Shown piece after piece: positions 9,997 through 20,379 of a DNA stretch of 64,000 nucleotides; the first letter of the stretch is position 1; each line of letters begins with the position of its first letter. The DNA is taken from the NCBI GenBank assembly GCA_002886105.1, contig CP025776.1, forward strand, positions 1,488,001 to 1,552,000, in the 5' to 3' direction. Origin of the DNA: Enterobacter sp. EA-1. GTDB taxonomy: Bacteria; Pseudomonadota; Gammaproteobacteria; Enterobacterales; Enterobacteriaceae. Both the position numbers and the translations under genes were made by a program. The notes under the pieces are model-generated. The model was not told the DNA's origin, searched no databases, and saw only the letters and a list, made by a program, of their open reading frames with translations.

Positions 9997-10812
9997 ATTT
10001 GAACGTGAATTACCGCCGCTGCGTAATGTGCCGGTCGAGACGCCGTTACCGCTGAATCAGCGCGCGTGTGGAACCGTGCGTGGTTACGTAAATCACTGAT
10101 CGTGTTGCTGGTGCTGGCGCTGTGGGAAGTGGCGGCGCGGGTGCAGCAAAATGACCTGATGCTGCCCGGCGTGCTGCAAACCCGGCATGCGTTCAGTGAC
10201 GATATGCGCAACGGTGAACTGCCCGCCAAAATCATCAATTCTTTGAGCACGTTATTAAAGGGGTATCTGATTGGCAGCCTGCTGGCGCTGGTTGCCAGCG
10301 CGCTGGCGGTCACCACCCAGTTTGGCCGGGATTTGCTCAGTACGCTGACAGCGATGCTCAACCCGCTGCCGGCCATTGCTCTGCTGCCGCTGGCGCTGTT
10401 GTGGTTCGGGTTAGGTAATGTGAGCCTGATTTTTGTGCTGGTGCATTCGGTGATGTGGCCGATTGCGCTGAATACCGGTCCGGTTTTAGCGGCGTGCCGG
10501 GAAACGTTGCGCATGGCCGGGCGCAATTATGGACTGAGCGGGCCGCGTTATGTGGTCACTATTCTTATCCCGGCGTCGTTGCCCGCCATTCTCTCCGGGC
10601 TGAAAATTGGCTGGGCATTTGCACACCGGCGTACGTTGATTGCAGCAGAACTGGTGTTCGGCGCATCCAGCGGGGAAGGCGGTCTGGGCTGGTATATTTT
10701 CCAGAATCGCAATGAGCTGTTTACCGACCGCGTGTTCGCCGGGCTGGTCACGGTGATTGCCATCGGTTTACTGGTGGAGGGCGTGGTGTTTGCCAGCCAC
10801 CGGAAAAAGTGA
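9968..10812 (+). CDS. ABC transporter permease (SsuC/TauC type)
   Basis: Inner-membrane permease of about 281 residues. The N-terminal cytosolic stretch [18 protein letters not shown] precedes several membrane helices. The permease loop [34 protein letters not shown] and the C-terminal helix are typical of SsuC/TauC proteins. One frame break near 10065. Last gene of the operon. Confidence 0.8.
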
Positions 10813-10873
10813 CCATCAAACGCTGGGGAATGCAGCGCTAGTACCCGCCTTATACCCGCATCTGTTGCTGATT

Positions 10874-10899
10874 GCCCGGTGGCGTTAGGCTATCCGGGC
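10874..10899. repeat. REP (repetitive extragenic palindrome) element
   Basis: GCCCGGTGGCGTTAGGCTATCCGGGC matches the enterobacterial REP consensus (imperfect hairpin with GC-rich arms) and lies after the ABC operon, where such elements commonly protect or terminate transcripts. Confidence 0.65.
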
Positions 10900-11029
10900 C
10901 AGCAACAGAGAGACAGACTGTCTAACGCGTTAGCCGCCATCCGGCAAAAAACAGACTTTTGCGCTGATGCTTTTGCCCACTTTAGTCAGTACTATCCTGA
11001 GTGCGGTGAAAACAGACAACGAGCGCATA

Positions 11030-11414
11030 ATGACGATTTTCTGGTGTGTGGTTCCGATATTACTGCTGTTTTTTGGCAAGGCGTGGAGCTCATCGAAGAT
11101 CCGCGAATATTACAGCCGTTCCCAACGGGCGTTGCAGGCCACCGTCGCCGAGGAAATGGATGAGCAGCAACCTTCATGGATCACGGACGTTTCCCGTCGC
11201 GCTGAATTTACCGCCGGGCTGTGCGAGCTCAGCCTTAAAAAGGAGTGCCGGACTGGTTTCTGGAAAGCATTGCCGGTAATGAAGAGGGATGCACTTTCTG
11301 ACCCGCCATGCAGCGCTGATGGAGAGCTTTGGCGCGCCGTTTCGCGATCAGATACAGGCCGCCGCCGAACTGGTCGACGGTGCCCGGCAACGTTCGCAAT
11401 CCCGGGGTTATTGA
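11030..11414 (+). CDS. Small membrane-anchored protein of unknown function
   Basis: I do not recognise this gene. The reading starts MTIFWCVVPILLLFFGKAW, a single N-terminal transmembrane helix, followed by a charged cytosolic part (KIREYYSRSQRALQATVAEE). After a frame break near 11240 it continues PDWFLESIAGNEEGMHFLT and ends SQSRGY at TGA 11412-11414, about 127 residues in total. ATG 10967 is an alternative in-frame start. It overlaps the convergent permease gene by a few bases. Confidence 0.45.
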
Positions 11415-12237
11415 CCGGCAGGCCGCCGGGCGAAACTGGCGGATAAACGATCCAACAGAATCGCCATCAACACCACCACCAACCCACTCTGTAGTCCCAG
11501 CCCCATCTCCAGTTGCTGAATACTGCTGAGAATGTCGTTACCCAGTCCTCCCGCACCGACCATGGAGGCGATAATCACCATCGACATGGCCATCATAATG
11601 GTCTGGTTCACCCCCGCCATAATGGCGGGCTGCGCCGCAGGAAGCTGCACCTTCCACAGCAATTGCCACGGTGTACAACCAAACGCGAGACCGGCTTCGA
11701 TACGCGCCGGATTGACCTGACGGATCCCCAAATCCGTTAAGCGCACCACCGGCGGCATGGAAAACAGAATGGTGGCGAAGATCCCCGGTGGCCGCCCGAG
11801 GCCAAACAGGACCGTCGCCGGGATCAGGTATACAAACGCGGGCATGGTCTGCATAAAATCGAGCAACGTTCGCACCACGCTACCCACGGTGGCGGCGCGC
11901 TCCAGATCCCCAGCGGAATACCCAACAACAGGCTGAAGAAGGTTGAGGAGAGGGTGAGCGCCAGCGTGATGGCGGCATGTTCACTGTAACCGCTGTAAAT
12001 AATGTACAGCGTGGCGAGCAGGGCAAACAGCGCGAACCCCTTGCCGATGCGCCAGCCGCCAATCACCACTGCCAGCACCACTAATCCCCGAGGGCGACAG
12101 GCTGTTAATCAGTTGCTCAAGGCTGCCGGCAAACAGATCGATACCGGCGGCAACGCCGTCAAAAAACCGCCTGCATTTGCCAGCAAGGCGTGAATAGCAT
12201 TGTCGATCTGCCGACTGAAATCTAATGGATAAGCCAT
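11408..12237 (-). CDS. Choline/betaine ABC transporter permease (ChoW/ProW family)
   Basis: Permease of about 276 residues from the proline/glycine betaine/choline family. Visible: the helix GFALFALLATLYIIYSGY, AAITLALTLSSTFFSLLLGIPLGIW, and the permease loop NPARIEAGLAFGCTPWQLLWKVQLPAAQPAIMAGVNQ, ending IASMVGAGGLGNDILSSI, which is diagnostic of ProW/ChoW. Start MAYPLDFSRQIDNAI at 12237, nine bases after the ATPase stop. Frame breaks near 11900 and 12095. It works with the ATPase beside it and the choline-binding protein 3.5 kb away. Confidence 0.82.
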
Positions 12238-12245
12238 GGTATTCC

Positions 12246-13060
12246 TTAACGCGCTGTCCAGATATCGGCGTAGTTTTCCGCCATTTGCCAGCGGGAGACA
12301 TCCACGCCGGAGAAGAAACGGCGCACATACGGTGTGGCCGGGGCGTTGATCAACATTTCCGGTTTGCCCACCTGCACCAGCACTTTTCCATAATCGCGAT
12401 GCGCGAACCCAGACGCAGCGCCTCTTCCATGTCATGGGTCACAAACACGATGGTGCGCTGCGATTCGGCCTGCAACATCAGCAGCAGCGACTGCATCTCG
12501 CGGCGGATAATCGGATCCAGCGCGGAAAAGGCCTCATCCATCAGCAAAACCGAAGGGTTCACCACCAACGCACGCGCCAGCCCCACGCGTTGTTGCATAC
12601 CGCCGGAAAGCTGGTGCGGGTAGTGGTTCGCCACGTTGCCGAGCCCGACTTTTTCCAGCATCGCCTGCGCCCGGCTTTCCCGTGCTTCGCGGGGCACACC
12701 GGCCACTTCCAGACCGAAGGCAACGTTATCCAGCACCGTGCGTTCGTCGAACAAAGCGAAAGACTGGAACACCATCCCCATGTGCTCGCGACGCAGGGCA
12801 ATTAACGCCTTCTCTGACAAACTGGCGAGTGTGCGACCTTGAAAGATCACGTCGCCGGAACTGGCCGGAATAAGATGATTTAACGTGCGCAGCAGCGTGG
12901 ATTTTCCGGAACCGGATAATCCCACAATGACAAAGATCTCACCGGCAAATATATGCAGATTAATATCCTGCAATGCGGTTACGGTGGCGCGTTTTTCCCG
13001 GCGGGAAAAATACTCTTCCGCCTGATGAATAATACTGTTTAGTGATTGAGCGTAGCTCAA
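12246..13060 (-). CDS. Choline/betaine ABC transporter ATP-binding protein (ChoV/ProV family)
   Basis: ATPase of about 271 residues. Walker A GLSGSGKST, signature LSGGMQQR, Walker B SVLLMDEAFSALDP and the ProV-type FVTHDMEEALRLGSRIAIMEKG are visible. There are no C-terminal CBS domains, so it is ChoV-like rather than full-length ProV. The direct start is a TTG at 13060; ATG 13076 would fit if one base were missing between. Frame break near 12390; restored C-terminus ends DIWTAR at TAA 12246-12248. Confidence 0.82.
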
Positions 13061-13178
13061 ATAGCGGCTGTGGCATAATGTTTACTTTATTTCAGGAGTG
13101 CTAATACACACTAGCGTAAAGAATCGGGTGGAAAATTTATTTTTAACTTTTCCGATATGCTTTTACGCATTAGCTTAT

Positions 13179-14091
13179 TTATATTACGCTAATGGTTGTT
13201 GCCTGATCATGAAATCCCCATGCCTCATCTAATAACCACGCTTTTATTTTTTCCTGCTGAACCGATGCCGGTTTATTGCTGGCGGAAATAAGATAATAAC
13301 CGCGCTCGGTACGCACCTGCGGGCCGCACTGGACCAGTTGCCGGTTCCGGATAAAGGGCGTAATCAGCGGTTGCCAGCCCAGCGCGATGCCCTCGGCCTT
13401 CGAGTGCCGCCCGGATCACCAGTGAATAGGCGTTAAAGGTGCGCGACGCGCTGTGGCTCTGGCCATAAATCTGCTGCTGGTGAAACCAGTCCTCAGTCAT
13501 CCAGCGTTGTGGATGGGTCTCCGGCAGTTTTAACAGCGGGTGCGACAGCAAGGCTTCCGCCCGGTTGTGCTGGCCTGCTTAATCTCCGGGTTACACCGGA
13601 AAAACCACCTCCGGGAACAGGCGCTGCGTCTGGGTTGCAGGCCAGTTTCCCAGACCAAAATAGATGGCCAGATCCGCATTGCTGTCGCGAAAGTTGTAGT
13701 CATTCGGCGAGGTGGTGACCTGCACGCCGGGGATCAGCGCCTGCAGGCGCTCCATTCGCGGCAGCAACCAGTAGCTGGCAAAACCCATATCGGTGTCGAT
13801 ACGCAGCACATTGCGCTTGCGGCGGGTGCGCTCCAGTTGCTCGCTGATATCATTCAAACTGCTGCGGACAATCAGGTACAGACTGTGGCCTGCTTCGGTT
13901 AACTGTACGCCGCGGTGGCGGCGCTCAAATAATGGCGCATTGAGCCGGCTTTCCAGCGTCTGAATACGCTGACTGACCGCCGGTTGGGAAAGTCCAAGCT
14001 CATTTCCGGCAGCGGTAAAATTGCCTAAGCGCGCCGCCGCTTCAAATACCACTAATGCCTGTAAAGGCGGAAGTTGTAATTTGTCTGCCAT
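13179..14091 (-). CDS. LysR-family regulator of the choline-sulfate genes
   Basis: About 304 residues. The N-terminal winged helix-turn-helix is textbook LysR (LVVFEAAARLGNFTAAGNEL then LSQPAVSQRIQTLESRL), followed by the substrate-sensing domain. It sits between, and divergent from, the sulfatase gene and upstream of the ChoV/ChoW genes on its own strand, as in the known choline sulfate utilisation regulators. Frame breaks near 13400 and 13590; restored end at TAA 13179-13181. The 105-base divergent region with betC contains the AT-rich palindrome-like TTATTTCATGATAAATAAATAA, a candidate operator. Confidence 0.8.
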
Positions 14092-14196
14092 AAATCCACC
14101 TTATTTCATGATAAATAAATAACCCCTTCACAGGGCTAAATATGCGTGAGATAAACGTACCACGTTTTTCGTGAATATCTTATTGTTGGACGTTGC

Positions 14197-15732
14197 ATGC
14201 TTATAAATAAACCGAATATCGTTATTCTGATGGCCGATCAGTTAACTGCCAGTGCCTTAAAAACGTATGGTAATAAGGTCAGTCTGACACCGAATATCAA
14301 TAAATTAGCGGATGAAGGCGTGGTATTTGAATCTGCCTATTGCAATAGCCCGCTTTGCGCACCGTCGCGCGCGGCACTGATGACCGGTCAATTTATTTCC
14401 CGCAACGCCGTCTATGATAATGCCGCCGAATTTCATGCTGATTCGCCCACGCTGTGTCACTACCTGCGTGAACAGGGCTATCGCACCGGCTTTCCGGCAA
14501 GATGCACTTCTGCGGCCCGGATCAACTGCATGGTTTTGACGAGCGCCTGACCACCGATATCTACCCGGCGGATTTTGGCTGGACGCCGGACTGGCAGCGT
14601 CCGGAGCGCCGCCTTGACTGGTATCACAACATGAGTTCGGTGCTGGAAGCCGGGGAGTGCGTGCGCACCAATCAGCTCGATTTTGATGATGAAGCGCTGT
14701 TTCTGGCGCGCCAGCGGCTGTATGACGCGGCCCGTCGCCCTGAGGAGCAGCCCTTTATGTTGCTGCTGTCACTGACCCATCCGCACGATCCGTTTGCCAT
14801 TCCTCGTCGCTACCTTGAACGCTTTAACGATGCCGATATCGATCTGCCGCAGACGCGCCGGGAAGATGTCGAAGACGATGCGCATTCCGCGCGCTTGCGG
14901 GCCATGTATCAACTGGAAGAGGGGCTGCTCAGCGATGAGCATATCCGCCGTGCGCGGCACGCGTACTACGGGGCGCTGGCCTATGTGGATGATTGCTTTG
15001 GCGAGATGATAGCGACGTTGCAGGAGACCGGCACGGCGGAAAACACCGTGGTGCTGGTGGTGGCCGATCATGGCGAAATGCTGGGCGAGCGCGATCTCTG
15101 GTACAAGATGACCTTTTGAAAACGCCGTACATATCCCTTTTATTGTGCATAACCCGGCGCGCTTTGCCCCCGGCGTATTGCGCAGAGCGTTTCGCTGGTG
15201 GACTTACTGCCGACGCTTATCGAACTGGCGAGTGGCGAAGAGGGCAATGCGCGGGCGATTGCCCCGCTGGACGGTCACAGCTGTGCCGCATTTGCGGGGT
15301 GAAACGGGGCCGGACGGCGTTTACAGCGAGTACCTTGCCGAAGGCGCGCTGGGGCCGATGCTGATGATCCGTCGCGGGCCGTGGAAATACATTTATTCCT
15401 TTAGCGACGCGCCGCAGCTTTTCCATCTGCATAACGATCCCCCATGAGCGCGTCAATCTGGCGGCGGAGAAGGCTTACCAGCAGGTTGCTGCGGCGTTTG
15501 CCGCCGAAGCCGATGCTCATTGGGATGTCGCCGGGTTGCGTGAACAGGTGCTGGCGAGCCAGCAGCGGCGGCTCTTTAACGCGTATAGCCGGGCAGCATG
15601 CGATTCCGGAATGGGACTTTCAACCCGAATCAGGCCGCATCGCAACGCTACATTCGCAATCATCAAACGCTGGATGAACAGGAAGCTTTTGCCCGTTATC
15701 CGCGTCCTTTAAAACAACCGGCAGGAAAATAA
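14197..15732 (+). CDS. betC: Choline-sulfatase
   Basis: Cytosolic sulfatase of about 511 residues that hydrolyses choline-O-sulfate to choline and sulfate. The N-terminus NKPNIVILMADQLTASALKT carries the metal-binding Asp of the alkaline-phosphatase fold. The sulfatase signature is CAPSRAALMTG, with the cysteine that is converted to formylglycine. Further: VLVVADHGEMLGERDLWYKM metal site. No signal peptide. Frame breaks near 14495, 15115, 15190, 15290, 15440 and 15590. Three bases separate it from the binding-protein gene, so the two are co-transcribed. Assignment to choline sulfate rather than another sulfate ester rests on the adjacent choline transporter genes. Confidence 0.82.
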
Positions 15733-15734
15733 CA

Positions 15735-16676
15735 ATGAACAACACCGTGAGCAAACTCGTACTGCTGGCTTTGGCTGGCGGATTTTCACTGAGCAGCATC
15801 GCCGCAGATGACGCCCGCTGCGCGACCATCACTCAGTCCGATCCCGGCTGGACCGATATCGCTGCCACCAACGCGCTTTCCGGCGTGGTGCTGAACGCGC
15901 TGGGTTACCAGCAAAAGTCCAGAACCTCTCTGTGGCGCTGGCCTTTCAGGGGCTGAAAACCGGCCGGGGTGGATGTTCCTCGGCAACTGGATGCCGGCGC
16001 AGGAGCCGGTTATCAGCAAATTTACGGCCGACGGCGCGATTAAGGTGGTGGGGGCGAACCTGCCGGCTGCGCGTTTTACGCTGGCGGTACCGGATTATGT
16101 TGCTGCTGCGGGGGTGGAAGGATTTCGCCGACCTGCAAAAGTACGCAGCGAAATTTAACCACACGATCTACGGCATCGCCCCGGCGCACCCGCCAACCAG
16201 AACCTGAAGAAAATGATCGAGAAACAGGATTTTGGCCTGAAAGGCTGGCAACTGGTGGAGTCCAGCGAGAGCGGCATGCTGGCGCAGGTAACGCGTGCGG
16301 TCGAGCGTAAAGCGTGGATCGTCTTTTTTGGGCTGGGAGCCGCATGCGATGAATACGCATTTCAAACTGGCTTATCTTAGCGGCGGCGATGCGTACTTTG
16401 GCGCGAACTACGGCAGTGCGACAGTGAATACCGTCACGCGCAGCGATTTTGCCCGTGATTGCCCGAACGCACCGGCGCTTCTTCCAGTCAGCTGAAATTT
16501 GATGTTGGTATTGAGAATGCGGTGATTGGCCGCGTGCTGGACAAGCAGGAAACGGCACAGGCCGCCGCGAAAGCTGAGTTGGCTAAGCGTCCTGAACTGT
16601 TAAAAAGCTGGCTTGAAGGCGTGACCACCCGCGACGGGCAGCCGGGACAACCTGCTGAAAAGCGCTGGGTCTGTAA
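15735..16676 (+). CDS. Choline ABC transporter substrate-binding protein (ChoX-like)
   Basis: Periplasmic binding protein, about 313 residues, with signal peptide (LVLLALAGGFSLSSIAA). Family features: ITQSDPGWTDIAATNALSGV, GWMFLGNWMPAQEP and WIVFLGWEPHAMNTHFKLAYLSGG, which contain the aromatic residues that cage the quaternary amine in ChoX/ProX proteins. Frame breaks near 15920, 15965, 16120, 16185, 16330, 16480 and 16650; restored end ALGL at TAA 16674-16676. It is encoded on the opposite strand from its permease and ATPase. Confidence 0.8.
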
Positions 16677-16690
16677 TTCCTCATTATTCA

Positions 16691-16718
16691 GCGCCGGAGA
16701 CGTTTGCCCGGCGCTTTC
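16691..16718 (+). terminator. Intrinsic terminator of the betC-choX unit
   Basis: GCGCCGG-AGACGTTTGC-CCGGCGC hairpin followed by TTTCGCTT, 14 bases after the choX stop. Confidence 0.6.
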
Positions 16719-16777
16719 GCTTCGTGCTCCTCCCCGCGACACCCGAAGAAGACAATAGTTCTTGCCTGACATAAAAG

Positions 16778-16796
16778 AATGCGTATAGTTCTCATT
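16778..16796. promoter_or_regulatory. Fur box
   Basis: The reverse complement AATGAGAACTATACGCATT fits the enterobacterial Fur-box pattern. It lies 213 bases upstream of the YncE-like gene and presumably overlaps the promoter, implying repression by iron. Confidence 0.6.
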
Positions 16797-16800
16797 CTCT

Positions 16801-16990
16801 TTAGTGTTTGTGGGCGCAGCAAGGAATTTTCCCGCAAAAACAGTAGGCGTAACCGCTTACAGGGACACTGAAAAGCAGTGGCGAGCTGCGCCGGGCTAAA
16901 ACCTGCCTTCATCAAAAACGATCACACTTCTTTATGTGTGACGCCGCGACTCGCCTGCCTTAACGACATTAACGGTAAAGGATCCTCCCG
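16801..16990 (+). promoter_or_regulatory. Long structured leader, possibly cobalamin-riboswitch-like
   Basis: No gene fits in this stretch, but it can fold. GGCGCAGC (16813-16820) pairs perfectly with GCTGCGCC (16885-16892), enclosing a local hairpin CACTG-AAAAG-CAGTG (16866-16880) and a GTAGGCG/CGCTTAC stem. In order it contains CCCGCAA (16831), GGACACTG (16863) and ACCTGCC (16901), which resemble three conserved blocks of cobalamin riboswitches. The usual P3 block is missing and the element is compact. A second hairpin (CACAC...GTGTG, near 16924-16941) lies before the ribosome site. The riboswitch reading is tentative. Confidence 0.3.
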
Positions 16991-18075
16991 ATGAAGATGA
17001 AAACGTCTGCGCTGGCACTGCTGGCGGCCATGGCGCTTGCCGGTTGCAGCGCGCATAACACCACGCCTGCCCAACCCGGCGTCGATGCGCCAAAACCCCC
17101 CTGTTGCCACGTCCGCGGTCAACGTGCAAAACGCGATCTGGCGAGTGGTCTGTACGAAATGGCGCTCAGCCCGCAAGGTGATGCGCTGTATGTTTCCAGC
17201 GCAGAAGGGTTTAAAGATGTGCAGGGCGGTGTGGTCTACAAACTGGATCCGGCCACGCTGAAAACCCTCGGCGCGACCCATACCGATCTGAAAAACTTTG
17301 GTATGGCTATCTCTCCGGACGGCAAAACTGTCTATGTCACCAATTCGCTGGACGGCGGTGTGAGCGCCATTGATACCAGCAATGGCAAGGTGCTGTCCCG
17401 TACGCTGTTCCCGGAACGCAACGAAAAGGTTTGCCGTACGGCGCGCGTGAAATTTTGCTGCATAACGGCAAGTTGTATATTGGCGCTGTCGCCGATCCGG
17501 CGCTGGTGTGGGTCGTTGACGCGAAAACCCTGAAGGTCAAAGCGCGTATTAAAAACGCGGGTAAATGGGTAACCGGTCTGCACTTCTCTGAGCAAACGCA
17601 GCGTCTGTATGTGGCGAACGGCGGTGGCGAAATCCTTGTGGTGAACCCGCGCAACAACCGTATCGAACAGCGCTGGAAACCGCTTGGTGAGAAACCGGCT
17701 CTGCTGCTGAATATTACCGAAGATAGCGAAACGGGTCGTCTGTTTGTGACCGACAATTCCAAAGCGAAAACCACGCTGGTGCTGGATATCCACAGCGGTA
17801 AGGTGCTGAAACAGATTGATGGTGATGCGCTGGCGGTGAAATTCAACCCGAAACGCCATGAGATTTACATCAGCCAGCGCGAGTCCGGCAAAGTGCTGAG
17901 CCTTGACGCGGCCAGCTACGCGGTAAAACAGAGCTGGGATCTGCCGCCGCACCCGAACAGCCTGCTGCTCTCTGCCGACGGACAGACGCTGTATGTCACC
18001 GTCAAACAGGCATTCAATAAAGATCACTCTACTAACGGGCCGGATAGCGTTGCCCGTATCTCCCTGAATCAGTAA
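16991..18075 (+). CDS. YncE-like beta-propeller lipoprotein
   Basis: About 360 residues. It has a lipoprotein signal peptide with lipobox LAGC (cleavage before Cys about 19), then a seven-bladed-propeller type repeat (for example LYEMALSPQGDALYVSSAEG, FGMAISPDGKTVYVTNSLDG, PNSLLLSADGQTLYVT). E. coli YncE is soluble; here the protein is probably membrane-anchored. Frame breaks near 17090-17130 and 17425. Downstream lies a TonB-dependent receptor, so it probably assists uptake of an iron chelate or other scarce ligand. Start ATG after GGATCCTCCCG. Confidence 0.72.
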
Positions 18076-18082
18076 TTAACCC

Positions 18083-18104
18083 GGCCCGGTAACGGGCCGT
18101 TTTT
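18083..18104 (+). terminator. Intrinsic terminator between the YncE-like gene and the receptor
   Basis: GGCCCG-GTAA-CGGGCC followed by G and five T. It may allow partial read-through into the receptor gene, which has no clear promoter of its own in the 20 bases that follow. Confidence 0.75.
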
Positions 18105-18123
18105 CACACGTTCTGATGAGTCG

Positions 18124-20321
18124 ATGATGAATAACAGCAACAAGACATACACCCTTTGCGCAAGACATTGCTTGCGCTGGCCATTGGTACTGCCGCGCAC
18201 ACCGTGCAGGCAGCAACCACAGAGGCCAACACCACCCAAACGAAAGAAGACACCATTGTTGTTCAGTCGGCGAACAGCGATTTTAAACTGGCGGCAGCGA
18301 ACTGGTTCCGGCCTATCTGGACGGCCGGGGTTGCACACGGCGGGCGTCTTGGCGTGCTGGGTGAACAAAAGGCGATGGATGTGCCGTTTAACGTCATCGG
18401 CTATACCTCGAAGCTGGTACAGGATCAGCAGGCGAAAACCGTTGCCGATGTGGTGAGCAACGATGCGGGTGTTCAGGTCGGACAGGGATACGGTAACTTT
18501 GCCGAAACCTATCGCATTCGTGGGTTCGAACTGGATGGCGACGACATGATGATGGGCGGCACGGCAGGGATTGTGCCGCGCCAGGGTCGTGGACACGCAG
18601 ATGCTGGAGCGTGTCGAAATCTTTAAAGGTTCGAATGCGCTGATGAACGGTTCAGCGTCATCCGGGGTCGGCGGGATGATCAACCTTGAGCCAAAACACG
18701 CGGAAGAGACGCCGACAACCCGTGTCGGCGTAGATTATTCCACGCGTTCACAACTGGGTGGTTCAGTGGATCTCGGCCGTCGCTATGGTGATAACAACCA
18801 GTTTGGCGTGCGCATGAATCTGTTGCACCGCGAAGGCGATGCAACGGTAAAAGATGATCACCGTCGTACCACCGCCGCCTCGCTCGGTCTCGATTACCGT
18901 GCGTACATCGCTGGATCTCGGCTACCAGAAGAAGACCTTCCACGGTGGCGAAATGGGCGTCAATATCAGCGCGGTGGACTTTATTCCCTCTGTTCCGGAC
19001 ACGCGTAAAAATTACAGTCAGCAGTGGGCCTACAGCGATATCGAAAACGAATATGGCCCGCGCGGAATACGACCTGACCAATGACTGGACAGCTTATGCC
19101 GCGTTCGGTGGTCAACATGCCCATGAAATGGGCACCTACGGCGCGCCGAAATTATATAACGATCAAGGTGATGCGACCTTCAGCCGTCTCGATACCAATC
19201 GTATCAGCGACTCGGAGCGGCATGGGCGGCGTACGCGGCAACTTTGACACCGGCTTCATCTCCCATAAAGTGAACTCCGGGCTACTCTGCCAATATCAAA
19301 CGGGAAAACATCGCCCCGGCGGATGTCCGATTCGGCGACCAACCCGACGGTCAACCTTTACAACAGCTCAGCGGTGACAAAGCCGGATAACGCCTCGTTT
19401 GGCGGTAACTATTTTGATCCGCTCACCACCGCACGCTATCGTTCGCAGGGCTATACCCTGAGCGATACGCTGGGCGTACTGGATGACCCCCTGCTGTTTA
19501 CGGCAGGTACGCGTTACCAGAAATTGTGGGTGCGTAACTACAGCAACGCCACCGGGGCGGAAACCACCACCGCGCGTTACACCCAGCAACGCTGGATGCC
19601 GACTCTACGGGATCGTCTATAAACCGTGGGAAACGGTATCGTTCTACGCCAACCATACCGAAGCGCTGCAACCGGGCGGCGTGGCGCCGAAAACCGCCGC
19701 CAACAAGTATGAAAGTGTTGGCATCGCGCACTCGAAACAGAATGAAGTGGGGGTCAAAACGGACTTTGGTCGCATCGGCGGCACGCTGGCGCTGTTTGAC
19801 ATCAAAAGCCGGTGGGTATCCAGTGGACAGCACCACCAATATTTATGCGCTGGATGGCGAACAGCGTAACCGTGGCGTCGAGCTGAATGTGTTCGGCGAG
19901 CCGGTGCTCGGGCTGCGTCTGAACGGCAGCGCGACTGGCTGGATGCGGAACTGACCAAAACCAAAGATGGCACCAACCCGAGGGTAACCGGCCCATTGGC
20001 GTGGCGAAATTTTATGGCGTGCTCGGTGCGGAGTATGACATCAAACCGATTGATGGCCTGACCGCAACGGCGAAGGTGAACTATACCGGTTCGCAGTACG
20101 CCAACAATGCCAACACCAAAAAACTCGACAGCTATACCACGCTCGATCTGGGTATGCGTTACCGCATGCACCTGAATGAAGAGAAGAACGAAATGGTATG
20201 GCGCGTTGGCGTGGATAACGTCACCAACGAGAAATACTGGGCCAGCGTTGAAGACAACGGCACCTATATTTATCAGGGTGAGGCGCGGGCGCTGAAAGTG
20301 TCGATGAGCTACGACTTCTAA
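18124..20321 (+). CDS. TonB-dependent outer-membrane receptor (siderophore type)
   Basis: About 730 residues. Signal peptide (LRKTLLALAIGTAAHTVQA), TonB-box-like EDTIVVQSA, plug domain (ADVVSNDAGVQVGQGYGNFAETYRIRGFEL; VERVEIFKGSNALMNG), and a 22-strand barrel ending LKVSMSYDF with the terminal Phe needed for outer-membrane insertion. It resembles the FhuE/FoxA/FcuA siderophore family. Start is ATG 18124 with a one-base shift near 18150; other breaks near 18300, 18585, 18905, 19060, 19215, 19290, 19605, 19810 and 19940. Iron control is expected through the upstream Fur box. The ligand cannot be assigned. Confidence 0.75.
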
Positions 20322-20337
20322 GCCTGCAGGGTATTGC

Positions 20338-20364
20338 GCCGGATGGCGCTGCGCGTATCCGGTC
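20338..20364. repeat. REP element
   Basis: GCCGGATGGCGCTGCGCGTATCCGGTC is a classic enterobacterial REP hairpin, 17 bases after the receptor stop codon. Confidence 0.7.
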
Positions 20365-20379
20365 TCGACGGTCGCTGCA

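Noticed and set aside
18083-18156. Start of the TonB receptor at 18156
   Set aside because: That position is a TTG inside the signal peptide; ATG 18124 with one base shifted gives a better N-terminus and the normal spacing.
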